Notes: a model not told the origin generated them from the sequence alone. Shown: positions 23,501 through 35,879, counted from the stretch's first letter. The stretch is DNA of 64,000 nucleotides from Vicugna pacos (GCF_048564905.1 NC_133021.1:10495501-10559500); one strand, 5' to 3'. Numbers and translations are program-made.

Positions 23501-24515
23501 GAAGCAGCCTTGGCAAGGCCTTTCCTTGGACCCACTCCCTTGGCAATTCATTTGAGCCATTGAAATGAATGAGATTGAACGTGAAAGAAAACATTCTATG
23601 ATTTAGACTTTCTCTACTTCCCGAGTTCCTGTACTGATGTGGAGAAGAGTTCAGTTGTAAATACCTAGGAGATCGGTCTGGCTTTTTCTCCCTTCGAGTG
23701 TAATTTCTGCCCTGGACTGTCTTCCCGTTCCTGTGGATCAGAGCATTTGTTGGCTGGAGGGGTCGCGCCGATGTGACTGACCCTCAGAAGAGCCTGGAAC
23801 ATGGGAGCGGCCGCTCTCAGTTACCGGCGTGACTCACAGAGCCCAGGGACTTTCTGTGGGGTCCACAGAGCCCGGGGGCCCAGGACGGTGCCAAGAGGCT
23901 CCAAGCATAAGACAGATGTCGTGGGTGGCCAGCAGGCAGGGCTCCTGGCGTGCCCCCCCGACATGCACACTTCATCCAGCATGACCCCCACTTTCCTCTG
24001 TTTTCTACGTTGAGCTTCCTCCTAGGATTTCCTTCAGGAAAAGAATGTTTCTTGTAAGTTTCAGAGCGTGCACAGCCCTTTCTATGTAGTCCTTTGCTCG
24101 GTCTCTAAAGGAATTGATAGAGGACAGGGTTGGTCTTCTTGATAAGAACCTTAAGGAAGGGGTGTATCTGATCGAGGAAGCTCTCTGGGGAGGTACTGTG
24201 AGTCCGTCTCCCACAGGTCAACCCAGGGGTGTGTGTGTGTGAACATCTGATTATTCCAGGCTGTCTCAGGGCAAAAATGAATTCCCAGAACTCACTCTGA
24301 CGGCTAACCAGGGCTCCTGGGGGGCTGGGGGAAGACTGAGGACCCCAGATCATGAAGGCCTTCCATCTCCCTTCTAAGAAATTTAGTCTTTACCTTGAGG
24401 ACAGAACCAGAAATCTCAGTGATACCCTCCACCCCCGTTCCCTCTGTCCAGTTAGCAATCACACTGCCTGGCAGTGGAGACCTGGGTCCCGGGTCCCGTC
24501 CCTCCTCTCTGCTCC
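20530..24515. other. Single-copy sequence
   Basis: About 4 kb without a supported gene. A 120-codon open frame at 20964-21326 is AT-rich, has no known domain and no coding-like neighbours. At 20975-21010 the words resemble an old L1 3' UTR, but only briefly. GC-rich frames at 21445-24000 overlap on both strands. The segment at 21860-22230 is listed separately. Confidence 0.4.
21860..22230. promoter_or_regulatory. Candidate conserved non-coding element
   Basis: Repeat-free sequence containing GATTAAAGTAATTAAAAC (21880-21897), CGTAATTC (21911), TTTTAATCAC (22022), TATTAATCC (22069), TTTATAATC (22087) and TTTTAATGAAC (22207). The mix of balanced-GC sequence with many ATTA cores, no coding frame and no repeats is what deeply conserved enhancers often look like. 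This is the strongest of the candidates here, but it rests on motif reading alone. Confidence 0.27.
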
Positions 24516-24519
24516 CGCC

Positions 24520-24790
24520 GCCCCGGACCTGGTCTTCCTCCCATGGAACACCCTCATCATCCCCCCATCCCAGCCTCCGCCCGTTACTCAAGCCCCACGC
24601 AGCCTGAAGAACCCTGCTTTTAGAAAATAGATGCCACCAAGCCCCTGCTTTAAGAACACTCCTCACTTGCTTCCCATGCCCGATGGAGCCCCAGCCTCTT
24701 GACCAGGCTCGCAGGCTCTTGACGAGGCCACAGTCTCATTCCAGGGGCTCCTTGGTTGACAGAGGCCACGCATGTTCCCATCCCGCTGGG
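24520..24790 (+). mobile_element. L2 LINE fragment
   Basis: The words TGCTTTTAGAAAATAGATGC, CCCCTGCTTTAAGAACACTC and TTGCTTCCCATGCCC, then AGCCTCTTGACCAGGCTCGC, follow the L2 consensus stretch that reads ...TCTAAAACACAAATCTGATC... CCCCTGCTTAAAACCCT... GGCTCCCCATTGCC.... The copy is highly diverged and has no open reading frame of its own. Confidence 0.5.
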
Positions 24791-24904
24791 TGGAGGCTCA
24801 CTGAGGGCCCCTGTGTGTGCATCCTGGCACCCTACATGTGAGAGGTGTGCTGTGCGTTTGACCAGGCTCCAATGGTCACTGGCGTCCTGTGTCCCAGGCA
24901 CCTG

Positions 24905-25090
24905 ACCAAGGGACACAGGCCTCTTGTTAACTCCTCACAACAACCTGAAGCAGCAGGAGTGGCTCGCACCGTTCCTTAGATGAGGAAACAGTCTCAGGGA
25001 GACTCAGCGCCTGTCTAACTTTCTTGTTATTTCACAGCCTTTCAGCAGCCAGTTTGTGAGCACCTGCTGTGTGCCAGGCCATGCTGGGAG
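24905..25090. mobile_element. Possible MIR/L2 pieces
   Basis: TTAACTCCTCACAACAACCT followed by AGATGAGGAAACAGTCTCAG, and later GAGCACCTGCTGTGTGCCAG, match common short MIR/L2-type words. The two parts could be one old element or two. Confidence 0.3.
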
Positions 25091-27070
25091 CACAGATGCC
25101 AGAGGCTGGGGAGGCCCCTGGGATGGGGAGGCGGTGGAGGAGCAGCCAGACTGCTCTCCACTTCACGTGAAGCCAGGGGCTTAGTCTCCAAAAATAAGGG
25201 CACCTGTGGTGTGCTTCGAATTTCCAATGGAAGAGGCAACCTTCCAACTCCCAGGAAGCCGCTGAGCCTGGATGTGGGGGCGTGTCTGTTGGTGACAGGC
25301 CTGGGCCTCAGGGCCTGGGGATGGGCAGGTGAGCGCTTGTCCCCTCTTCTCGCCACTGGCCCCATCAGTCTGAGTGGGAAGATGGGAAGGGGCGGGAAGG
25401 AAGGCGCTCTCCTGGGCCTCCTGGGCCTCCTAGGCCCCCAGGCTGCTCTGGCCGTGGCCCTGGGGCAGCTCAGGTACACCTGACCCTGGTGCTCACAAGC
25501 CCGAGCCCGAGCCTGAGCCTGCCCCAGGTGACATGGCAGCACTGGGAAGGTGGGTGGGCGGCCGGCACTTGCTGGGTGGGGACAGCCATGCGGCTGGTTT
25601 GCCGGGAGAGGCATGGGTGCCTGGCAGTTCCTCAGGGCCAGCCCTTCGTGCATTCACCTCTGCAAACTGGCTGAGGCCCTCCAGTCTGGGCTAGCCCCCA
25701 CCCCAGTACGGCAACTGGGGGCTGGCTGCATGGGCGTGGGGTGGGACCTGCTCAGGACACGTCCCTCACGCTTTGTGGAGAATGCAGTGCAGACGCCTGA
25801 TGCTTGTCTCCTTTATCTGGGCGTCTCTTGTACATAAGCTTTCTGTGTGGGTGTCAGTTACTGGGAACCTGCAATGGCCTCTATATTGAGTCCCCGCCAC
25901 CTGCCTGCCCTCCCAGCCCCCACCTCCACCCCCCGGGGTGCCGGGGGGCACGTCCATGTGCCCGCTTTCCCTCCTGAGCTGGTGAATGCCATGGCATCTA
26001 TTACCATGTCTTCCAACAAACAGGATACATGCTGCATAATTATCAAGTTACTCTGGCCTAATTCATTTCCCAGATTCCGCAATGCCAACCTGCATTAGTC
26101 GTGCAGCTTCATTGGCACCTGTCCTCATTTCCTCCCAGAGTTCACAATAAATAACAACAATAATAGCACGTGCTCGCATCTGTTAAGCACTTTCTGGAGA
26201 TGGGCGTTCTCAGGCTGTTCTGTTGTGGATTCTTCCTCTCGCATCCTAAGCTGAGTTCTGGGTCTTGAATGTCTAGAGGGGTCCCCGAGACAAGGACTTC
26301 AGTGCGAGTGGCTTGTCCAGGAGGCGACCCTATGACAGGAGTGACGAGGAGGGAAGGCAGCGATCGGAGGCTTATCATCAGGCACGGCTGTCAGTGGATG
26401 GCCAGAGGTGACCCCCTGGGGACACCCCCCTGGAGCCCATGCAGAACATGCACCGGGTAGTTATCACATCTCAGGGGTGCAGGAGGGGGCCATGGCATAG
26501 GCAGGGCCCCTCAGTGAGGTCCGCTGGGCTGCTGGGCAGGGGGCACTGCCTCTCAGGGATGTCTGGTCCCTGTGCGGGGAGGCTTGGCAGGCCCCAGCCA
26601 GCCGAGAAGTCGGTGCAGTGCAGGCCTTGGGAGGTAGCCAGCATGTGCTGCCAGAGGGCCCGGAGAGGGTGGGCGGGGGCAGGCATCTTCCGCGTGGGGC
26701 ATTTTCCTTCCACAGACAGCAAGCTGAGTCTTGGTGGGCTAAGTAGCTTGCTTCGGATGACTCCTGTATGTCATTTATGTTCTTTTCTCTGTGCACGCTC
26801 CCCTCCCTTCCTGCCAATCCAAATATTTACCGTGCAGCTCCACTCCACAGCTCTGGGTGAGCTTGGTGCCCGCCTCTGTCTGGGTTGGTGTCTTTTCCAC
26901 CGGATTCTGCCCCAGAGTTGCTTGTCCAGGTGCCAAGCCTACTTGCCTCTCTGAAGGAGTGTATCTGACCTACTCTGAAGAGGAACAACGGATACGGCTG
27001 GGCAGATCTTTCCGTGGAGGGCTGTGTTTTCCCGTTGGAACGCTGTATTCTCATTCCGTTGGGAAGTGAG
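25091..27070. other. GC-rich single-copy sequence
   Basis: GC-rich, most so at 25380-25720 and 26400-26700, but not dense enough in CpG to call an island. A 203-codon minus-strand frame (25042-25653) and a 171-codon plus-strand frame (26439-26954) are proline/arginine- and glycine/cysteine-rich with no domain; both are judged non-coding. Around 25985-26110 the sequence becomes AT-balanced and repeat-free, with TAATT cores, and could be conserved. Confidence 0.4.
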
Positions 27071-27074
27071 TCAG

Positions 27075-27430
27075 CTGGGTTCTGCTGCTGCTGTGAGCAA
27101 GCTCATCGTCTCAGCGGTTTAACGCAACACGGGTCGATTTCTCACCCACATTCACTGCGGGTCCGCTTGGTGGTTCAGGGCGCTGGGCAGCTTTGGCCTC
27201 ATGGCCCCCCAGCCCCCAGTGCATCAGGGCCCAGGCAGGTCCCAGGAATGGCTGGAGACTCCTGCCTGGGCATTTCACTGACTGTCCTGCAATGATGATG
27301 CCATTTCTGTTTCCATTTTGTTAACTAGAGCTTCTCAAATGGCCCCACTCATTACCAGAAGGCTGGGAAGTGCAGTCTTCTGTGAGCCCAGAAGGGGAGG
27401 AGGGACTGCAGGGTCTGAGTGAGGCCTAGC
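27075..27430. mobile_element. Old interspersed repeat, LTR-like, family uncertain
   Basis: The sequence opens with a degenerate GCTGCTGTGAGCAAGCTC and CAGCGGTTTAACGCAACA, then continues to words such as GGGAAGTGCAGTCTTCTGTG near the end. That order is known from an old eutherian interspersed repeat that I associate with LTR (MaLR/ERVL-type) fossils. It is non-coding and heavily diverged. The class is uncertain. Confidence 0.25.
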
Positions 27431-29755
27431 CGGAGAAGTAGTGGTAATTAAGTGATCAGGATCCAGGCCTGCCTGTGGCATTTCCTGGGATTTCTGAGAG
27501 GCTGGGAGAGTTTTGCCTTGGGCTGTAAATGTCAGTTGCTCATTAATTCCTCAGAAATGCCCAGAGCTGAGGCTGCTGTTGCTAATAAGATACATTTGTT
27601 TGGTTATTTAACAAATCAAAAGACCATGTTGTCATTTTCCCCTGGTCCTGATGGTTCTTTGAGCGGATGAGAGAGCCCCATTTTATGCATCATGTTCCTT
27701 GTAACATCTTTTTCTTTCCTATCCCTCCAAGTTATGCTTGGAAATAAATCTTCTTGGCAAGAAATATCATCATGGGATAGTAATCAACAGTTGTTCTCAC
27801 AGCTGTTTTGAAACCTAAACAACTAAAAAATGCATTTAAATGTTTATTTTCATACCCTTTTTTCTTCCTAGCAGCTGATGTGAGATCTGCTGGCCTTGGG
27901 TCCTGCACATTTTTATTTACACTTGATGTATTCTCTTCGTCTGGTGGCTTTCAGAAAAAGTGACAATATATGATTCTTGCTACCTTCACACTAAAGGTGT
28001 ACAAATGCTTTCCACGTATTTTGTTTTGTTTTGTTTTGTTTTTTTCAATATGATGCAGCCAAAGGGAGACCAGCAGATTTAGGAAGAGCTCGAATGTATT
28101 CTACTTAAGCGAATAGCTGACGCCTGACTTTCTTTTTTCATCAGTGATTGACAGATGCCACGCCTTCTGCCTGACTGGCACAGATCTGGTTTGATAAAGG
28201 AGGAAATGGTATCTTTACAGTGGTGCCCAGGTTGTCCTCACTCTTGTGAAAACCGTGGACATGAGCCCTTGTTCAGAGGAAGGATGACCCGCCACTTAAC
28301 CTGGCGCTGTTTTCGTAACATTGCCGCACCCCACAGGCTGGTCCTGGCCCCGGGGATGGAACCGGCAGCAGCTTCTACCCTGAGCAGAACAGGACTGAAG
28401 CCGCACCCCGCCTCTGGAGGGCTTACGCTATTAGGTGCCCATCATGTGAGGTGGATTTACAAAGGCTTTTGAGGACCCAAAGAGAAAATGCACCCAGTAA
28501 ATCAATGGTGATGCATTAACAGACTGCTACTGAAGCCATTGTTCACAGAATGTAATTCCTGGAGAAGGACATTTTGTACAGTATATCATCACAAACCAAT
28601 GGTACTATGACAGGGTAGAAGCAGCTCTGATAAATTACTTACAAATAGGATCTTAGAATTCTAGCACAGATCTAATTTGAGGCTAGCAGTATTTGTGGAG
28701 CAGTAGATTTCATTTTTGCATCATACAAAGGTACAAAAAAAATCCTGCACGTATCGTGAGCAGCCAGTGTTTTCCATGATAAGTGACTGGTACAAAATGG
28801 GCATGATTTTCATGTCTTCTGACTCTGCCTCTTCTTACTCTGTATGATAAGCTCTGTTTACTTTAGTTCTTGTATTTTATCTAAAAATGAATCTGTGCGC
28901 ACTTCTGAAAATTGCAAACACTTTAAAGGAACTATGCAATTTGGTGTTTTTATTCCCATAGAGGTATGGGAATAGCATAATTTTGTTGCCATTAATTTTT
29001 TTAATGAGATGTGTTGATACTCCTTTAAGATCATGACAGGACCATCCATAGCCCTGTTGTCCTGTAGGACCTGGAAAGTCAGACACCCAACAGGATCTCT
29101 TGGCCTCTGAAGTCTGATAAGAATTGAGACTGAGAGTGATGTCCAATCAGTGCCTCTGAGACCCAGTCAAATAATAGGATCTCTGAGCATGGAGCTGTGT
29201 GTCATTGAACTTTTCCATACCTCTTAATGCTAGGACAAGTGCCTCGTGTCCAAAAGCACTCGCATTGGAGAAGGTGGCAGGGATACACTGGTGGGAGGTA
29301 ATGCTCTCTGTCCTGTCCCTGGCATCCAGGGACCAGGCATCCACCTGAGCTCTCCCGGGACCCTGGAGGGAGCATGGGTGACACAAGGACAACGGCGCTG
29401 TCACTGCTTTAGAACTCACCACGGTGGTGTCCTAAGGGGCACATCACACAGCAGTGCAGTAACATCCTCGTGGACCATTCCCACCACAAGGTGGTGACTG
29501 TGTGTGCTGTTTAAGAGGTAGCTCGGCTCCTGTTGGCCTTTCTCCCAAGACTGCTGGCCAGCCTCTCATCAGTTTTTGTGAACTCCTGAGAACCCTGGGA
29601 GACCTCCCACCCCTCCTTGCTTTGATATAGCCTGAACCCCACCCCCAGTGACTGAGCAGGGAGTATGGGTTTGATGGTTCCTAAGTGCTCACAGCAGAAA
29701 CTTGCAAGGTGGTCTGATCTCCCACTTTAAGATGACTTCCAGACATGCCCCTTGC
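27431..29755. other. Single-copy sequence
   Basis: AT-balanced, repeat-poor sequence apart from a short TTTTG microsatellite. The part at 27520-27680 (CATTAATTCC, GCTAATAAGATACATTTG) is another motif-rich unique stretch. Short frames at 28155-29500 show no recognisable product. Confidence 0.4.
28018..28046 (+). repeat. (TTTTG)n microsatellite
   Basis: About five TTTTG units in a row ending in a T run. It might be the relic of a poly-A tail on the minus strand, but no element body is visible beside it. Confidence 0.85.
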
Positions 29756-29756
29756 T

Positions 29757-29842
29757 CAGTCCTGTAGACAACTGGCAGCCAAGCTGGGACTGGAATTCTG
29801 TCGTCTTGACTCTAAATATCGTGTCCTTTTCACTGGTGGAAG
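29757..29842 (-). mobile_element. MIR SINE head fragment
   Basis: AGCTGGGACTGGAATTCTGT and CTTGACTCTAAATATCGTGT, followed by TCCTTTTCACTG, are the antisense of the MIR 5' region (GAGCACGGACTCTGGAG... GGGTTCGAATCCCGGCTC). Confidence 0.45.
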
Positions 29843-29854
29843 GTCCAGTTGGAC

Positions 29855-29945
29855 GTTCTGGAGACCTGTCCTGTTCAGTGTGGTAGCCAGTGGCCACACA
29901 TGGCAATGGAGCACGTGAAGTGTGGCCCGTCAACGTTGTGACACA
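29855..29945. mobile_element. hAT-type MITE fragment
   Basis: TGTGGTAGCCAGTGGCCACA, TGGCAATGGAGCACGTGAAG and TGTGGCCCGTC match a common eutherian hAT-like MITE containing ATGGTAGCCACTAGCCACAT and GAGCACTTGAAATGTGGC. Only one end is preserved. Confidence 0.4.
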
Positions 29946-30904
29946 TGGTGCCTAAAGGCCATCAGGGTTTGGAGGTGTAGCATCAGAAAAGGGAGGCTGT
30001 CTCATGTTCATGCTCTTGTGCTGTGTCCAGTGCCGCTCGGGACTGCATCTGAGGACAGGTGACACGAGACTTAAGAAACAAAGAGACAAAGTAAAGGGCA
30101 GAGATGGGACCAGGGGACTCAAAGTCTTGTGGATTCAGAGTCCCGAAAGCCTGGTTGACATCATATTTATTAGGAGTATGCAGCTCAGGAAAAAATGTGA
30201 TCGGAGAGGTGGGGCTTTAGATACTCCATGCGCTAAGCACTTAGTTCTGCTTGCTGGCTAACTGATTAATTTCAGGCCCATCTCTTCCAGGAACAGTCAC
30301 CCTCCTCAGGGTGTGACATTTCTGAGTCTATCCTGTGATTGCCTCTGGGACATCTGGAGATAGCCAGTACCTCCCCTGGGCTAAACCGCCTGCTTCCATG
30401 CCGGAATCAAGTTCTGTTCATGGGTGATCTGGTTTCCCAGGCCCGTCCGTTGTTTTACCCTAAGGAAGAATTTGCCCTCCTCCGTGCCCTCACGATCAAT
30501 CTCAGGATCTCCCCTCACACGTTTTCTTTAGCGTAATATGTGCTATAGGTCATCTACTGCATAAACCATTAAACAAAGCGAGTGTGTGTGTTCTAAGCAA
30601 GTAAGTGTGAATGTGATGTTTTAAGCTCGTGGGAATGTAGGTGTGGCTTGTTTCCCAGCAGCTTTTTTCCCAGCATTCTTGTGTCAATCACGTTTGAATG
30701 ATAATATTTTAGACATACTGGATGAGGTAGAGTGTATTTTTAAACTCTTTACGATTTTCTTTTTATTTTTTCATCGTGGCTCCCAGTAAATTTAAAGTTA
30801 CCTGTGTGACTGGAGCTCTGTTTCTGGTGAACGAAGTCGCTGAATACAGTCACGAGAGGGGAAGACATCTGAGCCTCTAGGGGCAGCATCGAGTCTGCCG
30901 GGAT
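29946..30904. other. Single-copy sequence
   Basis: No gene, RNA or repeat recognised. The 85-codon frame at 30004-30261 has no family features. Confidence 0.4.
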
Positions 30905-31420
30905 TATGCTTCTGTGTGAGTCAGTTTCTGCGGTGGTAACAGATACTGTGCTAATTTCAGGGGCTTAAAACAACAGACGCTTCTCACCTGGTCAGCTGGG
31001 GCTCCACCGGGCTTGGCCTGGCTCAGCCGGTCTCACTGTGGGCCCAGCACTGGCAGAGCAGCCCTGCTCTGGGCCATGGTCTCCACCCTGCAGACACTCT
31101 GGCGGATGAGCAGAAACACCCAGTGCCTCTCAAAGCCTCGGCTGGGCATGGGCACGCTGCCTCCTCCTCTGACGGTCCATTTGTCAAAGCAGGCCGCATG
31201 CCCAAGTCCACGTGATGGGGGCGAAGGGGAGACGCCCTGCCTGCTGGGAGAACACAGCCTGCCTGAGCAGGGAGATGAGGAGTGGCTGCAAGCGCCGGAT
31301 TCTGGGGCACACTTGCTCACTCCCCCACGTGAAAGAGCATCTCACGTTTACAGTGTCAGGCAGTCAGGGTCCATGCTGTCTGGCACAGACCCCTTGACCT
31401 TGAACCAAAAGGCCGGTTAA
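30905..31420. mobile_element. Old interspersed repeat, LTR-like, family uncertain
   Basis: GAGTCAGTTTCTGCGGTGGT, GGGGCTTAAAACAACAGACG and CACCTGGTCAGCTGGGGCTC follow the order seen in an old eutherian repeat whose end resembles MaLR-type LTRs. It is non-coding and highly diverged. A second copy of the same general type starts at about 32525. Confidence 0.27.
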
Positions 31421-32196
31421 CTGCTTCCCCCCCAGCCCCACCCCGCGCCCCATTCTTCAGTTGTGGAGCAAAGACCAGACAAGTCAGTAACACTCCCATT
31501 TGGGAGAAGGCCTGTTGGGACCCCCCTGCCCCCAAACAGTCCATCTCAGTCCTGACATCCAGCTGGGCAGCTACTTGGGGGGGGCTCCCCCGCCGGACCC
31601 CAGGGCAGGGAGTGGGGGACGTTCTTTGATTGGGAGAACTCCTGGGTCTGCCGTTTGTGTGACTCCAGACCCGCCCTCTGGAGGCAGCCCTCACCTCTTA
31701 TCCTCCCTGGCTCCCTCGGAGGAAGGCACTGGAAGAGACGCCTCCCTGGTGGTGAGCAGATACCTTGCCTTGTTTCGTACCCATAAGGAAGGTGGAGGCC
31801 AAGGACCCTTTTAGGTCTCAAATGCTCAGTCTGTTGTAATTCAGGTTCAAAGTAGGAACCGTTGCTTGTTTTCAATCCGTGATTCCAGTCAGCTCCCTGG
31901 GCACGTAGACCTCAGCCACTGTCCTCCCTCCCGGGCTCTCTACACTCAGTCACGGGGGCTTTGAGCTTGCAGTGCTTCCGAGAGACGCAGTTCTGGGTCT
32001 CTCTCCCAGGGACATTCTATGTGACTGAGAGATCCCACTGGGGCCCTTCCACAAAGGGGGTTACAGTCATTCCTTTGATTTTGGTCTTTGCCAGGAAGCT
32101 AAGCCTTAATGGCCAATAGTTCCATTTTCAGATCCTTCAAGTCCTGGAACATTTGAGTTTTCGGCTTGCCCTTTCAGGTGCAGAGCGGTGAGTTGT
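31421..32196. other. Single-copy sequence
   Basis: C-rich at 31420-31650, then mixed. Open frames overlap on both strands and carry no recognisable product. Confidence 0.35.
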
Positions 32197-32203
32197 TTTA
32201 TTT

Positions 32204-32254
<51 letters not shown>

Positions 32255-32258
32255 TTTT
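32197..32258 (+). repeat. (ATTT)n microsatellite
   Basis: At least thirteen uninterrupted TTTA units. The translated repeat FIYLFIYL is an artefact. Such a tract often marks the A-rich tail of a SINE on the opposite strand, but no tRNA-derived body follows on the right. Confidence 0.96.
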
Positions 32259-32524
32259 GGCAGGGGGGAGCTTTCTTCCCTGTCTAGTATGCGAAGGCAT
32301 CTCATCACACCACTTACATTCTGAAAATGAGTTTATTAGGTGCATTTTCCATGTTCTCAGTTATCACAAGTAACATCTGTTGCCAGATGTTGCAGGACTG
32401 AGTACATGGGTCGCCATTTTCCAACTTTCTCTATGAGTTTCCTGGAGCCCTGTCACCTAGACCCAAAACCGGCACCTTAGATTCCAGCTTTTTGTCATGG
32501 CAGCCCCGATACCTGTGTTCCATT

Positions 32525-32880
32525 TCTGCGTTAGTCAGCTTTTGCTGTGGTAGCTAACAGCCCACAAACCTCTGTGGCATCTGACCACCCGCATTTATTT
32601 TCCACCTGAGAGCCCTGCGTGTCAGCTGCAGCCCGGCCGAGCCTGGCCCCACTCCCCGCGCCTTCTCGGGCCAGCACTGCAGCCGGGAGCACAGGGCTCT
32701 GGGCTGGGGCTGACACACGCTGCCTCACAAAGCCTCTGCCAGGACCTGGCCCTCTGTCACTGTGTCCCACCAGTTACACAGGGCCTTCCAAGTTACAGGG
32801 TGGGAATTTCATGTCATGATAGGGGCAGGAGGAGGCAAGTATTCTGAACCAGTAACAGCCTCTCACAGTATAGACTCCAT
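32525..32880. mobile_element. Old interspersed repeat, LTR-like, family uncertain
   Basis: GCGTTAGTCAGCTTTTGCTG, GTGGTAGCTAACAGCCCACA and CATTTATTTTCCACCTGAGA correspond to the reversed end of an old LTR-type fossil of MaLR/ERVL character. It is non-coding, and its right-hand limit is unclear. Confidence 0.3.
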
Positions 32881-33104
32881 ACAGAAACCCCGAAGGGAAT
32901 CAGCAAAAACAGCTGTTATACCAGAGGCCGGCAACTTCTCCTCTGTGGGCCTCAAATTCCTCTCAACTAGTAACAAAGGTCATAGCTACCTGTGGATTAG
33001 AGATACCTCGGGCTGCCATCAAGGACAATGCGTTGGTCCTCTGCCGCCCCACTCCATCTGGCCCACGTGCCATGTCCGTGGGAGCCTGGGCTGTGGCAGG
33101 AAAT

Positions 33105-33205
33105 GTGTAGGTTTAGACTCAGGCTGATGTGAGTTTTAATTCCATTCCACCATTTACCAGATGTGGAACACACCATCTTAAACTCTCTGCGTGGTGAAGT
33201 AAGTC
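33105..33205 (+). mobile_element. MIR SINE 5' fragment
   Basis: GTTTAGACTCAGGCTGATGT, GAGTTTTAATTCCATTCCAC and CATTTACCAGATGTGGAACA track the MIR head (AGACTGCCTGGGTTCGAATC... CCACTTACTAGCTGTGTGAC). The 3' half is absent. Confidence 0.42.
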
Positions 33206-34738
33206 ACAGGTCGCCGGTAGGGTTACTGCTGCTGTCCTGGTTTCAAAGGCAGCTCTCTGGTCTTCACGCCTTCCAGGTCCTCCGTATTCTCCGGGCTCAG
33301 CCCCTCCATCCCCTCAGGCATACTGTGGGTGTCAAGTTGCCCACACTCCTCACTGTCTACCCGTCTTGGAGGTCTGCTTCAGCAACTGGGGCTACGAGGT
33401 GGAGGAGTGGCAAGTGCCTTCAGGATTGGGGTTGCTTTCCCAGGGGCCACCACACTGCAGATGTCTCTAGCCATGTCCCCAGGCCCCCGCCCCACGCCTG
33501 CCCCAGCCCTCTCCCGTCCCCTCCCACTGCCTCACGTTGCGTTTATCCAACCCTTCCTCCTGGGCCACCCCTTGCCACTTGAAATGTGTTGTCTGACTTA
33601 GATTTTCCAGGGCCAGTATTAAGGCTTTTCTAGGTTTCCCTTTGCCAGGCCTTAGCATCCTCTCATCATAAACCATTTGTTTATTCTTGGCTTTAGGGTT
33701 CATTTCTTATTCCCCAGCATTCTAGCTTAGTGATCTGGAATAGTTATCCTACTGAGTGGATCTTGGAAAGAGTTAATTTTATCATACAGGGACAGAAACT
33801 TGAACAATTTCCTGAATTTCCTGGTCTTTTCAAGTGGAGAGTGAGAGGGGAAACATATTATTTTTCTGAAATGTGTGAAATGGCTACTTATTTCTTCACT
33901 TATATTTAAGGCAGGGATTGATCGTTTCAGCCTTTATACAGATACATCAAGTCGACTGCGATTCTTTTTTTTAAATCACAACCTTTAGATATCAAGCTTA
34001 CCGTATCAGCATTTGGAATGAATATAAAATACCCACAGTATTTACATAAAACTCAGTTGTCTTAAAGGGAGCATAGCAGAGGAATGCAAGATGCACCTGA
34101 GCAAGAGTATTAAGGAAACGTGTTCTCTGAGCATCACATGTGTTGGCCTTTGAGGCGGTGCCGTCTGGACACGTGCCCTGTGCCCCTGCCCTGCGCCACC
34201 CTCAGTGGGACTGCCAGGGATGTCCCTGCTGGCTTCTCAGCGGCCAGGCATTGCAGTGATGCTTAAGATACGAGAATAAATTTGCTGAAAGACACAGGGA
34301 CTTCTTAAGCAGTGTCTCCCGGGACCCTCCCTCTCAGTATTGCCAGGAGTGTTTCAGGTCCTTTATGTCTGGAGCTTTTCGTGCCTTCCGTCACTGGAAT
34401 TGGACCAGTTTGAGAAAGTATGTATCATAAATAATGTCTGGAACATTTTAATACACTGCAGATGGTATTAAAAGTCAAAGCTTTCATAAAATCTAATTTA
34501 CTTCTGCCTGTAACTTAAATCCGGAATGGTTTGAAAGTGTGCATGGCTCCTGCTAAGTTCCAGCTTCCCCTTCAGCCTTCTGCAGGCTACCCAGCCTGCA
34601 TCCAGCTGCTTGGTGACCCCACACACGGGAAGCTCTGGTTCCACTCTGTCCTGAAACCTCCTCACAGCCTTGGAAGAACCAGGCACCCATGTCCCCGTCA
34701 CCCCCCCCACTTCCTCTGCCTTCCCTGGTCTTCTTTGT
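33206..34738. other. Single-copy sequence
   Basis: No exon supported. The pyrimidine-rich part at about 34545-34735 could be a decayed L2, at low confidence. The rest is AT-balanced and without recognisable repeats. Confidence 0.38.
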
Positions 34739-34739
34739 T

Positions 34740-35875
34740 CTGAAGGTGCATGCAGTGGCTTCTCATGGCCCTGATTTGAGATCTTCCTTCTTCCCTAATG
34801 GAACTGTTCGATGCCCTGAGTACCTCTCTAAGCACTGACGAAGGTCCATCCCAAATTTTTGATCTGTTGGGTTTTCATTTTCCTTTATGACAAAATATTT
34901 TCAAACAGCCTTTGTCCCTTCTCCTTTGACCTGTGGGTTATTTATGTGTGTCATTGAATTCCAGCTGTTGGGGATTTTCCAGATATCTTTCTGTTACTGA
35001 CTTCTGATTTAATTCTGTTGTGGTCAGGGAACATACTTGGCATGATTTTAATCCTTTTACATTTATTTAGATTTGTTCTATGGCCCACGATACTTGGGCA
35101 CATGTTCTGTGTGCACCTACAAAGAATTTATATTTCACCATTGTTGGATGGAGTGTTCTGTAAATAGCAATTAGGTCAAGTTGGTTACAATGTTGTTTAA
35201 GTCTTCTATGTCTTTACAGACTCACTATCTCCTTTCAAAAAAGTTTTCTGAATGAGAAGCAGCAGTCTTTTGTGTTTACTCACATATTGACCACTTTGGG
35301 CTCCTCATTTCCTTATCTCCACCCAGCTTTCTGTGTAGCATCATTTTCTTTCTCCCCAAGGCTTTGCTTTAGCCCTTCTGGCAGAGTTGATCTGCTGGTG
35401 ACAGAGTCTGTTCAGCCCCCGGCACAGGGAGAGCAGAAACTCTTTCTGGCCTTAATGGTTTCCTTGCACAGGTGACAGGTGCAGGCCAGCGCCCTTCCAG
35501 CAGGAGACCAGGGTGGAGTGGGGGGCCTCCCACGCAGACCTCCGGCTTGTGTGTGCACATTTGCCTCCTCTCTGGGCTCAGGTCCACAGGCTTTATCCTC
35601 CTTGGCCTCCACAAACTCGCAAGTCCATCTTGTCAACTCAGGAGGTCCAAAGGGATGTGTCCAGGTCCCCTGCCTAGGCCAGACAGCCTCGCGGCTGTGA
35701 GCCAGGGCCACCTCGCAGCTTCTCTCCTTCAGGGATCAATGCCCTGCACTGCCTGTGGGCCAGCATCTGAAAATCGTCATTTTCTCTGTTTCATCTGCTT
35801 TTCTGGCTATTTAATTAAGGTGGGGAAGTAAATCTGATTCTCCTTACTCCTTCACAGCTGAAAGCAAAATCCTTT
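34740..35875 (-). mobile_element. Ancient L1M 5' part, 5' end included
   Basis: Antisense L1 is clear at 34860-35235 (GTGTCATTGAATTCCAGCTG, CTGTTGTGGTCAGGGAACAT, GGATGGAGTGTTCTGTAAAT). Next comes the region matching 18580-18700 of the other L1M (GTGTTTACTCACATATTGAC). The right-hand end (GGTGGGGAAGTAAATCTGAT, TTACTCCTTCACAGCTGAAA, 35819-35870) resembles an L1M 5' end in antisense. Large internal losses make it about 1.1 kb. No frame remains open. Confidence 0.6.
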
Positions 35876-35879
35876 TCAT

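Noticed and set aside
25042-25653. 203-codon open frame on the minus strand, the longest in the window
   Set aside because: The product is a proline-, arginine- and alanine-rich chain with no domain, in GC-rich DNA where stops are rare. Frames on the plus strand overlap it. No start context or splice signals support it.
26439-26954. 171-codon plus-strand open frame
   Set aside because: Cysteine-, glycine- and serine-rich without any recognisable motif, overlapped by two minus-strand frames of similar quality.
32188-32373. Frame encoding FIYLFIYLFIYL, resembling a membrane helix
   Set aside because: Translation of the ATTT microsatellite.
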